From contig JAPVWO010000265.1 of NCBI GenBank assembly GCA_027493375.1, positions 1 to 56,910 of the forward strand: a stretch of 56,910 nucleotides of DNA. The letters are read 5' to 3'. The first letter of the stretch is position 1. Each line of letters begins with the position of its first letter. Shown here piece by piece: positions 1-7,230 of the stretch. Origin of the DNA: Candidatus Multivorans thiocomprendens (lineage in GTDB: Bacteria > Acidobacteriota > Thermoanaerobaculia > Multivoradales > Multivoraceae). The notes beneath the pieces were generated by a model, which worked only from the letters and a program-made list of their open reading frames with translations, was not told the DNA's origin and made no database searches. Position numbers and translations under genes: made by a program.

Positions 1-2
1 AA

Positions 3-95
3 CAGCGGGTCGACATCGCCCCGCGAGGGCTCCGGCTGGCTCTGGAGGAGAATCGTCATGCGAACCGCCTACTCTACCCGGTCAACGGACGGTAA
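3..95 (+). CDS. C-terminal fragment of an unknown protein (cut by window edge)
   Basis: An open frame enters from the left edge and stops at TAA (93-95). The 30 visible residues are rich in Arg and Leu and end in YPVNGR, with a composition like a normal protein tail. The other two forward frames run on into the convergent lipoprotein gene. No function can be assigned from this piece. Its stop lies about 50 nt from the stop of the convergent gene on the other strand. Confidence 0.4.
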   Translation, partial: QRVDIAPRGLRLALEENRHANRLLYPVNGR

Positions 96-146
96 AGGAC
101 CGGCAACGTGTAACTTGGCCGGTTCCGGCGCTATTCCTCCGCGACG

Positions 147-1097
147 CTAGTTTCCCCGTTCCTCCGCCCGGGTCGGACCGATCTCCTGCAACGTCTCCAG
201 GCTGGGCGCGACCATCACGCGGGCCGCGGTTTCCTCGTAGGCGGCGTACATCTCCGGCAGCTTCCGGCGCAGGTCCTCCTGGTCGAGGATGGTCCACTCG
301 TCTTCCCAAACGGGGCCGTAGGGCGCCTGGAGGTTCCAGGCCGTCGAGATGAACCAGTAGGCGAATTCCTGCATCTGGATCCGGAAACGGACCTCCTCGT
401 CTGCGAAGTCGAGGTACTTGTCCAGTACGTAGTAGCCCTCGTCGTCGGCCTTCCTCATCGCGCGGGCGAGCTCCGAGTCTTCCGAGATACCCCAGACCTC
501 CGGGAACGTGTAGTGCAGGCCGATGTCCGTCACGTAGTGGAGGATGTGCTCGACAACCTCCATCACCTGGCCCTCGGGCCCTACGGGAGTGCCCTGCATG
601 ATGATGTCGCACACCGAGTTGTTCTTCTCGATCTCGGCCCACTGCTCCTCGTTCTCATCCCTGAAACTGAAGTCCTCACCGAGCGGAACCGGAATCAGGG
701 CCCTGTAGCGATAGTGGTTCGCGAGCACTTCGCGCTGGAGATCGGCGTCGAGGCCGGCGTCCCGCGGAAACGACTCGGAAATCGTCTTCGCCACCAGCCG
801 CAGGAAGTCGTCCGAGATGTCGTCGCGGGCCGCCAGCTTGAGCCCGTACACTTGCAGTTCCTTGGTGAACGGCGGCATCGCATCGGTGGCGACGACGTCG
901 CCGTGCTGGTACACGTCGTCGGGGACATCGCCGACCGGAGAAAGCAGGATGCAGTCGCCGAGATGAGTCGGCGCGGCATCGGCCGTTTCCTCACCGGCCC
1001 CCTCCTCGCCGTGGTCGACGCCGGAGTCGGCGACATCGTCGCCGCCGCAGGCGGCTACCGTCAGGATCAGAAGCGCGAGTACGAAGCGTCTGGCCAT
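147..1097 (-). CDS. Hypothetical lipoprotein, 316 aa
   Basis: The N-terminus is a lipoprotein signal peptide: MARRF, a hydrophobic stretch, then the lipobox LTVAAC with Cys about residue 17, followed by an acidic Gly/Asp/Glu linker. The protein should be exported and lipid-anchored. The rest is soluble and rich in acidic and aromatic residues. It contains EVVEHILHYVTDIGLHY around residues 180-197, which has His residues spaced like a metal site, but no complete metallopeptidase signature is present. The start is the ATG just before the Arg-rich n-region. The gene diverges from aroE with only 63 nt between them, so the promoters must be close together. I do not recognise the family. Confidence 0.8.
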   Translation of the reverse strand: MARRFVLALLILTVAACGGDDVADSGVDHGEEGAGEETADAAPTHLGDCILLSPVGDVPDDVYQHGDVVATDAMPPFTKELQVYGLKLAARDDISDDFLRLVAKTISESFPRDAGLDADLQREVLANHYRYRALIPVPLGEDFSFRDENEEQWAEIEKNNSVCDIIMQGTPVGPEGQVMEVVEHILHYVTDIGLHYTFPEVWGISEDSELARAMRKADDEGYYVLDKYLDFADEEVRFRIQMQEFAYWFISTAWNLQAPYGPVWEDEWTILDQEDLRRKLPEMYAAYEETAARVMVAPSLETLQEIGPTRAEERGN

Positions 1098-1160
1098 TGC
1101 TGCCTCCTTCGTTGATTCGATCCGCGACCCCCTACACTATGCGCCCGACCGGCGCCGCAC

Positions 1161-2006
1161 ATGAACTTCCTCCCCCAGATCGTCGGTTCCTTTGCCGACC
1201 CGGCGTCCGAGAACCCGACCGTGGAGATGGTCGAGGCGGCATTCCGTCACCACGGCCTTCACTGGCGCTACCTGAACTGCGAGGTACCGGCTAACCGCCT
1301 GGCGGCTGCCGTGGCGGGCGCCCGCGCAATGGGCTGGGCCGGTTTCAACTGCTCGCTGCCGCACAAGGTCGCGGTGATCGACCACCTCGACGGCCTGGGC
1401 GAATCGGCCCGCCTGATCGGCGCGGTGAACTGTGTCGTCCGCGCCGGCGACGGCCGCTTCATCGGCGAGAACACGGACGGCAAGGGTTTCCTGCGCTCTC
1501 TTCAGGAAGTGACGCCGGCGGCCGGCAAGCGAGTCGCGATTTTCGGCGCCGGCGGCGCGGCACGGGCGATCGCGGTCGAACTCGCGCTGGCGGAAGCAGC
1601 CGAAATCAGCATCGTCAACCGCACCCGCGAGCGGGGCGAAGAACTCGCAAGGCACATCGCCAGCAACACCGCGACCCGGGCCCGGTTCGAGCACTGGCGC
1701 GGCCTCTACCGGCTGGCCGCGGAGGTCGACGTAGCGATCAACGCCACGTCGATCGGCCTGTTCCCGGACGTGGACGCCGAACTCCCGCTCGAACTCGACT
1801 CTCTTCGACCCGCGATGGTGGTCGCCGACGTGATTCCGAACCCGCCCAGAACCCGCCTGCTGGAAGCGGCCGCCGCGCGCGGCTGCACCGTACTCGACGG
1901 TCTCGGCATGCTCGTCAACCAGGGCGTCGCCGGGATCCGCTACTGGACCGGTGTCGATGTCGATGCCCGGGTCATGCGGGCCCGCCTGGAGGCGATCTTC
2001 GGCTGA
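1161..2006 (+). CDS. aroE: Shikimate 5-dehydrogenase
   Basis: Reduces 3-dehydroshikimate to shikimate with NADPH in the cytosolic aromatic amino-acid pathway. At 281 aa it has the normal family length. The substrate domain shows NCSLPHK with the catalytic Lys at 69 and GENTDGKG with N104 and D106. The nucleotide domain has the glycine loop GAGGAA (129-134) and the NADP-preferring NRT at 153-155. No strong Shine-Dalgarno is seen before the ATG. The gene stands alone. Its 3' end borders the integrase of the mobile element, so this is the last host gene on that side. The alternatives are the quinate/shikimate dehydrogenase paralogues YdiB or AroE-like SDH; the core assignment is firm. Confidence 0.9.
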   Translation: MNFLPQIVGSFADPASENPTVEMVEAAFRHHGLHWRYLNCEVPANRLAAAVAGARAMGWAGFNCSLPHKVAVIDHLDGLGESARLIGAVNCVVRAGDGRFIGENTDGKGFLRSLQEVTPAAGKRVAIFGAGGAARAIAVELALAEAAEISIVNRTRERGEELARHIASNTATRARFEHWRGLYRLAAEVDVAINATSIGLFPDVDAELPLELDSLRPAMVVADVIPNPPRTRLLEAAAARGCTVLDGLGMLVNQGVAGIRYWTGVDVDARVMRARLEAIFG

Positions 2007-2190
2007 AGTCGGTCCGGCATTTCCGTCGGGTGCTGCATCCGCTCGAAAGATGTCGAGAAAGTCTATGTTCTACAACGGTTTCTCGTCGATTTCTGGTCTG
2101 CCTTACCCTCAACAGGTGTCATAGGGGTTCAGGAGGTCTCACGCGTAGAGTGGGGGGCTGATTAGGGGGTTCTGCTAGCATCCCCGCCGA
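2007..2190. other. Intergenic left boundary of the mobile element
   Basis: There is no gene here. A perfect 7-bp inverted repeat, CGAGAAA (2054-2060) and TTTCTCG (2079-2085), lies 48 nt after aroE. A G-rich stretch follows at about 2151-2175, just before the integrase ATG. This is where an attachment core and integrase arm sites would be expected. No tRNA is present, and no convincing copy of the sequence was found at the other end. Confidence 0.4.
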
Positions 2191-3366
2191 ATGAGGAGCC
2201 GACACTTGACTGCCAAGCGATTCACTGTGGGCTGGGTTCGGAAGGCTCCTCCAGGCAAGCACTACGACTCCGGCGGATTCGGTCTGATCCTCAGAGTCCG
2301 GTCTTCCGGGCGGGCGCGATGGGCGTGGCGCGGCACCGTTCGGGGGAGGCGGGTCGAACTCGGCTTGGGACGGCGCGCCTTCATGAGTCTCAGGAGGGCG
2401 CGGGAGACGGCGTTCGAGTACGCCCGAATCGCGGCAGACGGCGACGATCCTCGGACGCAGCGATCCAACGCCCCGACCTTCCGTGACGCTACGGAGTCTG
2501 TGATCCGTCTACAGCGTCGCAGCTGGAAGGCTGGAGCCGCGTCTCGGCGACAGGAGCAGCAGTGGCGGCAGACACTGACAACCCATGCGTTCCCCGTGCT
2601 CGGTGACATGACCGTCGATCAAGTCACGGCAGCTGACGTGCTGCGAGTCCTAACGCCGCTGTGGACGGCGAAACCGGCCGCAGCCAAGACGGTCAAGCAG
2701 CGGATCGGGATCGTGCTGCGGTGGGCGATCGCGCAGGGCTTCCGCCAGGACGATCCGATGGGCGCCGTGGGAAGCGTTCTGCCTCGGCAGCCCCACGGCG
2801 GGCATCATCGCTTCTTGCCGCCGAAGGACATCGAGACGGCGATGGCGAAGATCGGAAGCGCCGACTGCTGGCTCGGGACTCGGTTGGCGGTTCGTTTCCT
2901 GGCCTTGACAGCGACGCGCACGGCGGAGGTCCGGGGTGCTACCTGGGCGGAGGTCGATACTGAAGCGGCAGTCTGGACGATCCCGGCGAACAGAGTGAAG
3001 ACGAAGCGGGAGCACCGGATCCCGTTGTCCTCACAGGCGCTCGAAGTGCTCGCGAAGGCTCGGCAACTGAGAGGCGGCAGGAGTAGGTTGCTCTTCCCGG
3101 CCAGTCGCGGAAACGGGCCGCTCGGCTCGGGGACGATGGGCAAACTGCTCCGAGAGTTGAGAATCGAGACCAGTCCGCATGGAGTCCGAGCGAGTTTCCG
3201 GTCTTGGTGTGCCGATCAGGGCGAGGATCGGGCACTCGCAGAAGCAGCGCTCGGGCACGAGGTTGGTTCGGCCACGGAGCGGGCCTATCAGCGAAGCGAT
3301 CTGTTCGAGCGGCGGCGCGGCCTGATGGAACGCTGGGGCGACTTCATCGCTGGCTACGCCACGTGA
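2191..3366 (+). CDS. Tyrosine site-specific integrase, P4/DUF4102 type
   Basis: Catalyses integration and excision of the element by cutting and rejoining DNA through a tyrosine. The 391 aa follow the P4-integrase plan. An N-terminal arm-DNA-binding domain (about 5-90, with HYDSGGFGLILRV) comes first, then a SAM-like core-binding domain (about 95-195) and the catalytic domain (about 205-385). The catalytic set is visible: R243 in TATRTAEV, a Lys in the RVKTKREHR hairpin, H330/R333 in PHGVR, H356 in LGH and Y366 in AYQR. The gene is intact. It sits right after aroE, where a left attachment site would lie, and it reads into the element. No excisionase gene was recognised nearby. Confidence 0.92.
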   Translation: MRSRHLTAKRFTVGWVRKAPPGKHYDSGGFGLILRVRSSGRARWAWRGTVRGRRVELGLGRRAFMSLRRARETAFEYARIAADGDDPRTQRSNAPTFRDATESVIRLQRRSWKAGAASRRQEQQWRQTLTTHAFPVLGDMTVDQVTAADVLRVLTPLWTAKPAAAKTVKQRIGIVLRWAIAQGFRQDDPMGAVGSVLPRQPHGGHHRFLPPKDIETAMAKIGSADCWLGTRLAVRFLALTATRTAEVRGATWAEVDTEAAVWTIPANRVKTKREHRIPLSSQALEVLAKARQLRGGRSRLLFPASRGNGPLGSGTMGKLLRELRIETSPHGVRASFRSWCADQGEDRALAEAALGHEVGSATERAYQRSDLFERRRGLMERWGDFIAGYAT

Positions 3367-3542
3367 ACGGAGAACTGGACTGCCGTCGGTGTCGCACACC
3401 CGAGGCACTTCTTCACTCGTCCCGGGCCGGCATCCCGGGCCAGAGTCGCGTGTGCGCCGTCTTCGTAGTATCCTCTCCGCACACTTGCTCCCCGCTCGAC
3501 ACACCGTAAGGTCTCGGGCGGGGTTATCTTTTGCCATTGAGG

Positions 3543-4169
3543 ATGAGTAGCAGGCCTCCAGTCAAGCGAGCGGCTGTCTTCATCGACGGCCAGAACCTGT
3601 TCCACGCTGCCCGCGAAGCCTTCGGCTACACGTATCCCAACTTCGACGTCACAGCCCTCGCCAAACGACTTTGCGCGGGCCAGGGATGGAAGCTCGCTCA
3701 GGTCCGTTTCTACACGGGGATCCCTGATGCAGGCGACAACGCCAGATGGCACTTCTTCTGGACTCACAAGCTCGCAGCGATGGGGCGACAGGGTGTCGTC
3801 GTTTACAGCCGGTCGCTCCGATACCGGAACCGCACGGTGTCCCTACCCGACGGTACGCAACACTCTCTCTTGACCGGGGAAGAGAAGGGGATCGACGTGC
3901 GGATCGCGCTCGATGTGATCGCCTTGGCCCATCGTCGCGAGTACGACGTAGCCATCGTCCTGAGCCAAGACCAGGATCTTTCGGAGGTCGCCGAGGAGAT
4001 CCGGGCAATCGCACGTGACCAGCGCCGGTGGATCAAGATTGCCAGTGCGTTCCCTCAGAGCCCTGCCAGCCGCAACCGCAGGGGTATCGACAAGACCGAC
4101 TGGATCAGGATCGACCGAACACTCTACGATCAGTGCCTTGACCCGCGCGACTATCGCAGGAAGCTCTGA
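3543..4169 (+). CDS. NYN domain (PIN-like) putative ribonuclease, 208 aa
   Basis: NYN proteins are PIN-fold nucleases of the LabA/MARF1 type that act on RNA using acidic residues and metal. Visible motifs are AVFIDGQNLF (first Asp), EEKGIDVRIALDV (second acidic cluster) and VLSQDQDLSEV (third acidic cluster), all in the usual order. I chose the ATG at 3543; a TTG 12 nt upstream is possible. The 176-nt gap after the integrase holds CCCGGGCCGGCATCCCGGG, a GC-rich inverted repeat at about 3421-3439. Found between the integrase and the mob operon, it could defend the element or process its RNA, but its target is unknown. Solo NYN proteins of this length are common in islands. Confidence 0.8.
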   Translation: MSSRPPVKRAAVFIDGQNLFHAAREAFGYTYPNFDVTALAKRLCAGQGWKLAQVRFYTGIPDAGDNARWHFFWTHKLAAMGRQGVVVYSRSLRYRNRTVSLPDGTQHSLLTGEEKGIDVRIALDVIALAHRREYDVAIVLSQDQDLSEVAEEIRAIARDQRRWIKIASAFPQSPASRNRRGIDKTDWIRIDRTLYDQCLDPRDYRRKL

Positions 4170-4288
4170 AGGTGCCTCCTTACGGCCGTCGCCGGGTGTG
4201 GTGATCGGCGGTCCGTCCTCGCGTTCGTCCTGGCCCTGATCGCCGGGTTTCGCGTCTGTCTGAGCCGCTGCAGTACGGCGGCGGGTCT

Positions 4289-5698
4289 TCAGCGGCTCCA
4301 ATCAGGCCCGTCTCGGTCCCGGTCTTCCCTGGCGATCTGGCGGAGCCGATTCACCGTCCGCTCGATGCCTGGACGATTGCGTTCATGTCGGCTTCGAGCC
4401 GCCTGTACGCCGTCGCCAACCTCTCGTACTCGCCCACGAGCTGTTGATAGTCGGTCAGCAAAGCGTCGACCCGAGCCTTCAACTGCGAGACGGACTCGTT
4501 CAACTGCGAGACGGACGCGGCGTGCTCTTCGTCGAGCCTCTTCAAGGATGCGGCGAGCAAGCGTTCCAGTTCGGTCATCGTCTACTCCACCTCCTGGCTC
4601 AGTTCGTCGAGGGTCTGGTTCCGCTCTTCGATCTGCCGCTCGAGGTACTGCAGGAACTCGATGTTCTCCTTGATCTGGTCCTGCTGCCACCGCCCCATCG
4701 CCCAAAGCCCCCACCAGATGGCCATGAAGACTCCGAACCCGATCAGCGCGGTCCGCAGCCATAGCATCCCGAGCATCCGGGCCGTGCTCCGGTGATCGGT
4801 GCGCATAGCGCTCTCGATTCGCTTCAGACCGTCTGCGGCATATCGCATCGAGGTCTCGCCAAGCTCGCGCGCTAGCTCGCGCATCTCCTCCTTCGCCGTG
4901 TCCTGGATCTCCTGCCGATAGTCCCGGATCGCCTGCTTGTCCTGCGCCGTCTTCTCGGTCAAGTCGGCCGCGAAGCTCGATGGCCTGGAAGTCTCGCTCA
5001 TAGAGGGTTCCTTTCAGCCGCAACCGCTGCCCGGTCGCCGGGTGCGCCACGGTGATGTAGCTCTTGCCCTGGCGCGGCACCTCGTAGCCAGCCTCCTCGA
5101 ACGCGGCGACTACGCCGGCGCGGTCGTGAACGAGGCCCGCGGCGACTCTCTGGCGTAGGTAGCCGTCGATGGCGTCGCGGTCGGCGGCGTCGGCCGGGAA
5201 ACGGCCCGGCCGGGTAGTGCGGGCGCGGTCCGGGTCGTCCGGCCGCGCCCAGCCGTGCTCGTGGTTCAGCGCCCGCTCCAGCAGGCCGTAGGTCCCCTCC
5301 CAGCCGGGAGGGGCGATGTTGTGGCTCTTGCCCGTCAGAAGCTCCACGCGGGCGACCAGGACATGCACGTGGGCGCCGCCGTCATCGTCTCGGTGGAGCA
5401 CCGCCGACCAGGCGTAGCGATCCGGTTCGAGGCCGGACCAGGAGACGCGCTCGAAGTGGTCGAGCGCCTCCTCGATCTGGTCGTTGGTCGGATCATCCTC
5501 GGGCGCCCAAGCGATCACGGCGCTGCGGTACCGGTGCTCGAAGTCCAGGGAGTCGGCGACTTGTGCGACCTGGTGCGGATCGCCGCGCAGCACCGTGACC
5601 TCGGCCCGCTCCTTGCCGGCGTGGTCGCGGTCGGCCAGAAGGTAGTCCGCCGCGGCGGCCGCGCTGCCCTGGCCGTGTTTGGCGAACGTGATCAGCAC
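4289..5698 (-). CDS. mobA: Mobilization relaxase (MbeA/MOBP-like), 469 aa
   Basis: Nicks the transfer origin and stays covalently bound to the 5' end through a tyrosine. The start is GTG at 5698, read from the full-length mobC frame whose natural TGA (5692-5694) overlaps it by 7 nt. Visible: SAAAAADYLLADRDH with candidate catalytic Tyr19, the VTVLRGDP segment typical of the ColE1/MobA-like family, and a metal triad H102-x-D104 then H110-x-H112 (LHRDDDGGAHVHVLV). ColE1 MbeA carries the diverged HEN variant, so this is the more canonical three-His form. The C-terminal half (about residue 233 on) is Arg/Ala-rich and is also read in another frame by mobB and mobD. The much longer open frame upstream of 5698 is only a shadow of mobC. 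Confidence 0.85.
   Translation of the reverse strand: MLITFAKHGQGSAAAAADYLLADRDHAGKERAEVTVLRGDPHQVAQVADSLDFEHRYRSAVIAWAPEDDPTNDQIEEALDHFERVSWSGLEPDRYAWSAVLHRDDDGGAHVHVLVARVELLTGKSHNIAPPGWEGTYGLLERALNHEHGWARPDDPDRARTTRPGRFPADAADRDAIDGYLRQRVAAGLVHDRAGVVAAFEEAGYEVPRQGKSYITVAHPATGQRLRLKGTLYERDFQAIELRGRLDREDGAGQAGDPGLSAGDPGHGEGGDARASARAWRDLDAICRRRSEANRERYAHRSPEHGPDARDAMAADRADRVRSLHGHLVGALGDGAVAAGPDQGEHRVPAVPRAADRRAEPDPRRTEPGGGVDDDRTGTLARRILEEARRRARRVRLAVERVRLAVEGSGRRFADRLSTARGRVREVGDGVQAARSRHERNRPGIERTVNRLRQIAREDRDRDGPDWSR
4351..4578 (-). CDS. mobD: MobD/MbeD-like coiled-coil protein nested in the relaxase gene, 75 aa
   Basis: Starts with MTELERLLAASLKRL, closely resembling the start of ColE1 MbeD, and is almost wholly alpha-helical coiled coil. 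One SQLNESVSQLK segment repeats the heptad pattern. Its ATG lies 3 nt after the mobB stop, so translation is probably coupled. It lies entirely inside the relaxase gene in a different frame, as mbeD does in mbeA of ColE1. MbeD in ColE1 assists mobilization and entry exclusion; the same role here is inference. Confidence 0.7.
   Translation of the reverse strand: MTELERLLAASLKRLDEEHAASVSQLNESVSQLKARVDALLTDYQQLVGEYERLATAYRRLEADMNAIVQASSGR
4582..5001 (-). CDS. mobB: MobB/MbeB-like membrane mobilization protein nested in the relaxase gene, 139 aa
   Basis: The protein has an N-terminal charged helical region (1-75), one strong transmembrane segment around residues 83-107 (Leu/Ile/Phe/Trp-rich) and a C-terminal coiled coil (about 110-139). 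A good ribosome site, GAAAGGA, sits about 7 nt before the ATG although it lies within relaxase coding sequence. That argues the nested gene is really translated. In ColE1 and related plasmids MbeB-type proteins tether the relaxosome to the membrane and occupy the same nested position. Sequence similarity cannot be tested here; the call rests on gene order, start signal, length and topology. Confidence 0.75.
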   Translation of the reverse strand: MSETSRPSSFAADLTEKTAQDKQAIRDYRQEIQDTAKEEMRELARELGETSMRYAADGLKRIESAMRTDHRSTARMLGMLWLRTALIGFGVFMAIWWGLWAMGRWQQDQIKENIEFLQYLERQIEERNQTLDELSQEVE

Positions 5699-6051
5699 GG
5701 GCCTTCCTCCTCGCGCGGAGGCAGGTCTGGATCGCGGGTCAGCGACAGCTCGCGGACCTCGCGATCGAGGGCGACCAGGTGGGCGATCACCTGGGCCGCG
5801 TCGGCGGCGCCGCGGTAGCGGTTCGCCTAGCGGGCGATCTGGTTCAGGTTGTTCCCGATGCGGGCAACCTGGCGGGTGCGCTCGCGCACCGCCGCGGAGT
5901 CCTCCGCGGTCCATGTGCGGGTACGGCGCATCGCCGCCCGCATCAACTCCGAGAGCGTCGTGCCGGCGCTCTCGGCCTTGGCCCGCCACTCCGCCAGCTC
6001 GGCCGCGGTGACGCGGCAGTGCGCGATCGCTGTGCGGTGCGGCGTGGCCAT
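5692..6051 (-). pseudogene. mobC: mobC, relaxosome accessory protein, interrupted by an in-frame amber codon
   Basis: MobC proteins bind the transfer origin and help the relaxase melt it. The first 74 residues (MATPHRTAIA... to RIGNNLNQIAR) form a ribbon-helix-helix-type MobC and then meet TAG (5827-5829). Directly after, the same frame continues with ANRYRGAADAAQVIAHLVAL and ends EEEGPC-TGA at 5692-5694, overlapping the relaxase GTG. Relatives have NLNQIARWAN here, so TAG stands in place of a Trp codon (TGG to TAG, one base). The full frame would be 119 aa. Either the gene is broken, the stop is suppressed, or the base is an assembly error. The 74-aa piece lacks the conserved C-terminal part. 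Confidence 0.8.
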
Positions 6052-6459
6052 GTCTGGGCGGGGGGTTCGAAGGGGGGGCCGCAGGCCCTCCCTCGCTAGC
6101 CCCTCGGGCGGAGTGAGCGCAGCGAGCGTAGCACGTGGGGTCTGCTAGCTTCTGACTCAAACACCGAGTCCTACTGACCACAGGAGAAAACGAGAGTGAG
6201 CCTCTCCTCTCACGTGCTCGTACCGCCGGCTATAGGAGAGCGGTCTGCGGCGCTGGACCGGCGAGCGCCGCCGTAGCGTCGTGCCGAAGAGGCTCTGCAT
6301 CGGCGACTCGGTGAGCAGAGCATACCGCAGCCGGCCGAGGCCCAAGTGATGCCTGTAGTGCGTCGTTCTGAGGTCCCTGATTCTCGCCTAGGGGCTAGCG
6401 CTCGGCGGTAGAGGGCGGCGATGGTGGGCAGCGTGCCCCTAGCGTGTAGGGTCTGCTGC
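6052..6459. other. Mob upstream region, candidate transfer origin with hairpins
   Basis: There is no credible gene in these 408 nt. Just upstream of mobC is a strong hairpin at 6071-6093: AGGGGGGGCC, loop GCA, GGCCCTCCCT, a 10-bp stem with one G-U pair. A second hairpin lies at 6247-6271 (GCGGCGCT, 9-nt loop, AGCGCCGC). A shorter GTGAG/CTCAC pair lies near 6196-6213. In mob modules the nic site normally lies upstream of mobC, so oriT is probably here, but no known nic consensus could be recognised. Confidence 0.45.
6157..6170 (+). repeat. Dispersed short motif TCAAACACSGAGTC, copy 1
   Basis: TCAAACACCGAGTC here matches TCAAACACGGAGTC at 30522-30535 at 13 of 14 bases. Both are preceded by a TGGGG run and GCGCAG/GCGAG-type sequence. 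One copy is in the mobile element and one in host DNA. Confidence 0.35.
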
Positions 6460-6933
6460 ATGGCTGAACCGAGCTGGACCGAAGTCATATCCGTAGTCGC
6501 TGTCGTCGTCTCGTTGGCGGCGATCGTCGTGTCCGTCGTGACCGGCCACTATCTCCAGAAGAGGCAGCACCGTTTCGAGCTGCTGGCCACCTGCCTCGAC
6601 GATCTGTCCGAGAGGGAGAAGAAGGCCAACCAGCTTGTTCAGCGGGACGTGCTGGGCGACTACGAGGGGGAGAACACTCCCTGGAGCCACTACCAAAGCG
6701 CGGTCGAGATCTACGGTTTGATGAAGCACCATCTTCCCGACGCTACGGCCCTCGAAGGGCAGGTCAATCGCGTGGAGGACTTTCGGTCCCGGTTTCGGCG
6801 CGGCGATCGCCGGACACCGGATGGCGATTGGGACCTTTCCGACGCCCTCGCTATGGAGGCGGCTATGTTCGTCTCGCTGCTGAAGGACTCTGTCGCCAAG
6901 GCGCTGTACGGCACCGATCGACGGTCGCCGTGA
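6460..6933 (+). CDS. Hypothetical membrane-anchored protein, 157 aa
   Basis: Starting at ATG 6460 (MAEPSWTEV) gives one N-terminal transmembrane helix, about residues 9-30, rich in Val, Ala and Ile. A basic stop-transfer (YLQKRQHRFE) follows, then a soluble helical domain of about 110 residues. The topology predicts a cytoplasmic domain anchored at the inner membrane. An upstream in-frame ATG at 6421 would put Cys-rich sequence ahead of the helix and is less likely. It stands alone between the mob region and the TcmP pair. No family was recognised. Confidence 0.6.
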   Translation: MAEPSWTEVISVVAVVVSLAAIVVSVVTGHYLQKRQHRFELLATCLDDLSEREKKANQLVQRDVLGDYEGENTPWSHYQSAVEIYGLMKHHLPDATALEGQVNRVEDFRSRFRRGDRRTPDGDWDLSDALAMEAAMFVSLLKDSVAKALYGTDRRSP

Positions 6934-7230
6934 GCGAATCTTCGACACCATCGGGGCGGCCCCGCCGTTCCGACCCGCGCCACCGCCTTCGATCCCTTAG
7001 GCCGGCTTCGCCGGAGCGCGTCGACATCGCCCTCTCACTGCCAAGCGTCTGGACGCCGGCGCCGGCCGCTTGAGCGCCGCAAGAAACCCGGCGGCAGTAA
7101 GACGAGGAACGCTGCTCAGGCGGGCAGCGTTCCCCGTGGCTCAAACGAGTGTTTGACGGGGAGCAGGTGGAACGGCACGGGCGGGAGAGTTACGTCACCC
7201 AGGGAAGCCGTTGGTCTCGACTGCCAGGAA
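6934..7230. other. Gene-free stretch with three hairpins
   Basis: No gene is supported in 297 nt. It contains GCCGGC-TTC-GCCGG near 7000-7015, the terminator hairpin at 7106-7133 and a perfect TCAAAC-GAGT-GTTTGA hairpin at 7141-7156. The last two lie just beyond the 3' end of the TcmP gene on the minus strand. Confidence 0.5.
7106..7133 (-). terminator. Likely terminator of the TcmP transcript
   Basis: A perfect 10-bp stem, GGAACGCTGC and GCAGCGTTCC with an 8-nt loop, lies about 100 nt past the TcmP stop. On the minus strand it is followed by TCGTCTT, a moderately T-rich tail. Confidence 0.55.

Noticed and set aside
5699..6181. N-terminal extension of the relaxase up to 6181
   Set aside because: It is the antiframe of mobC, rich in Arg, Pro and Gly. 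The mobC frame fixes the relaxase start at GTG 5698.
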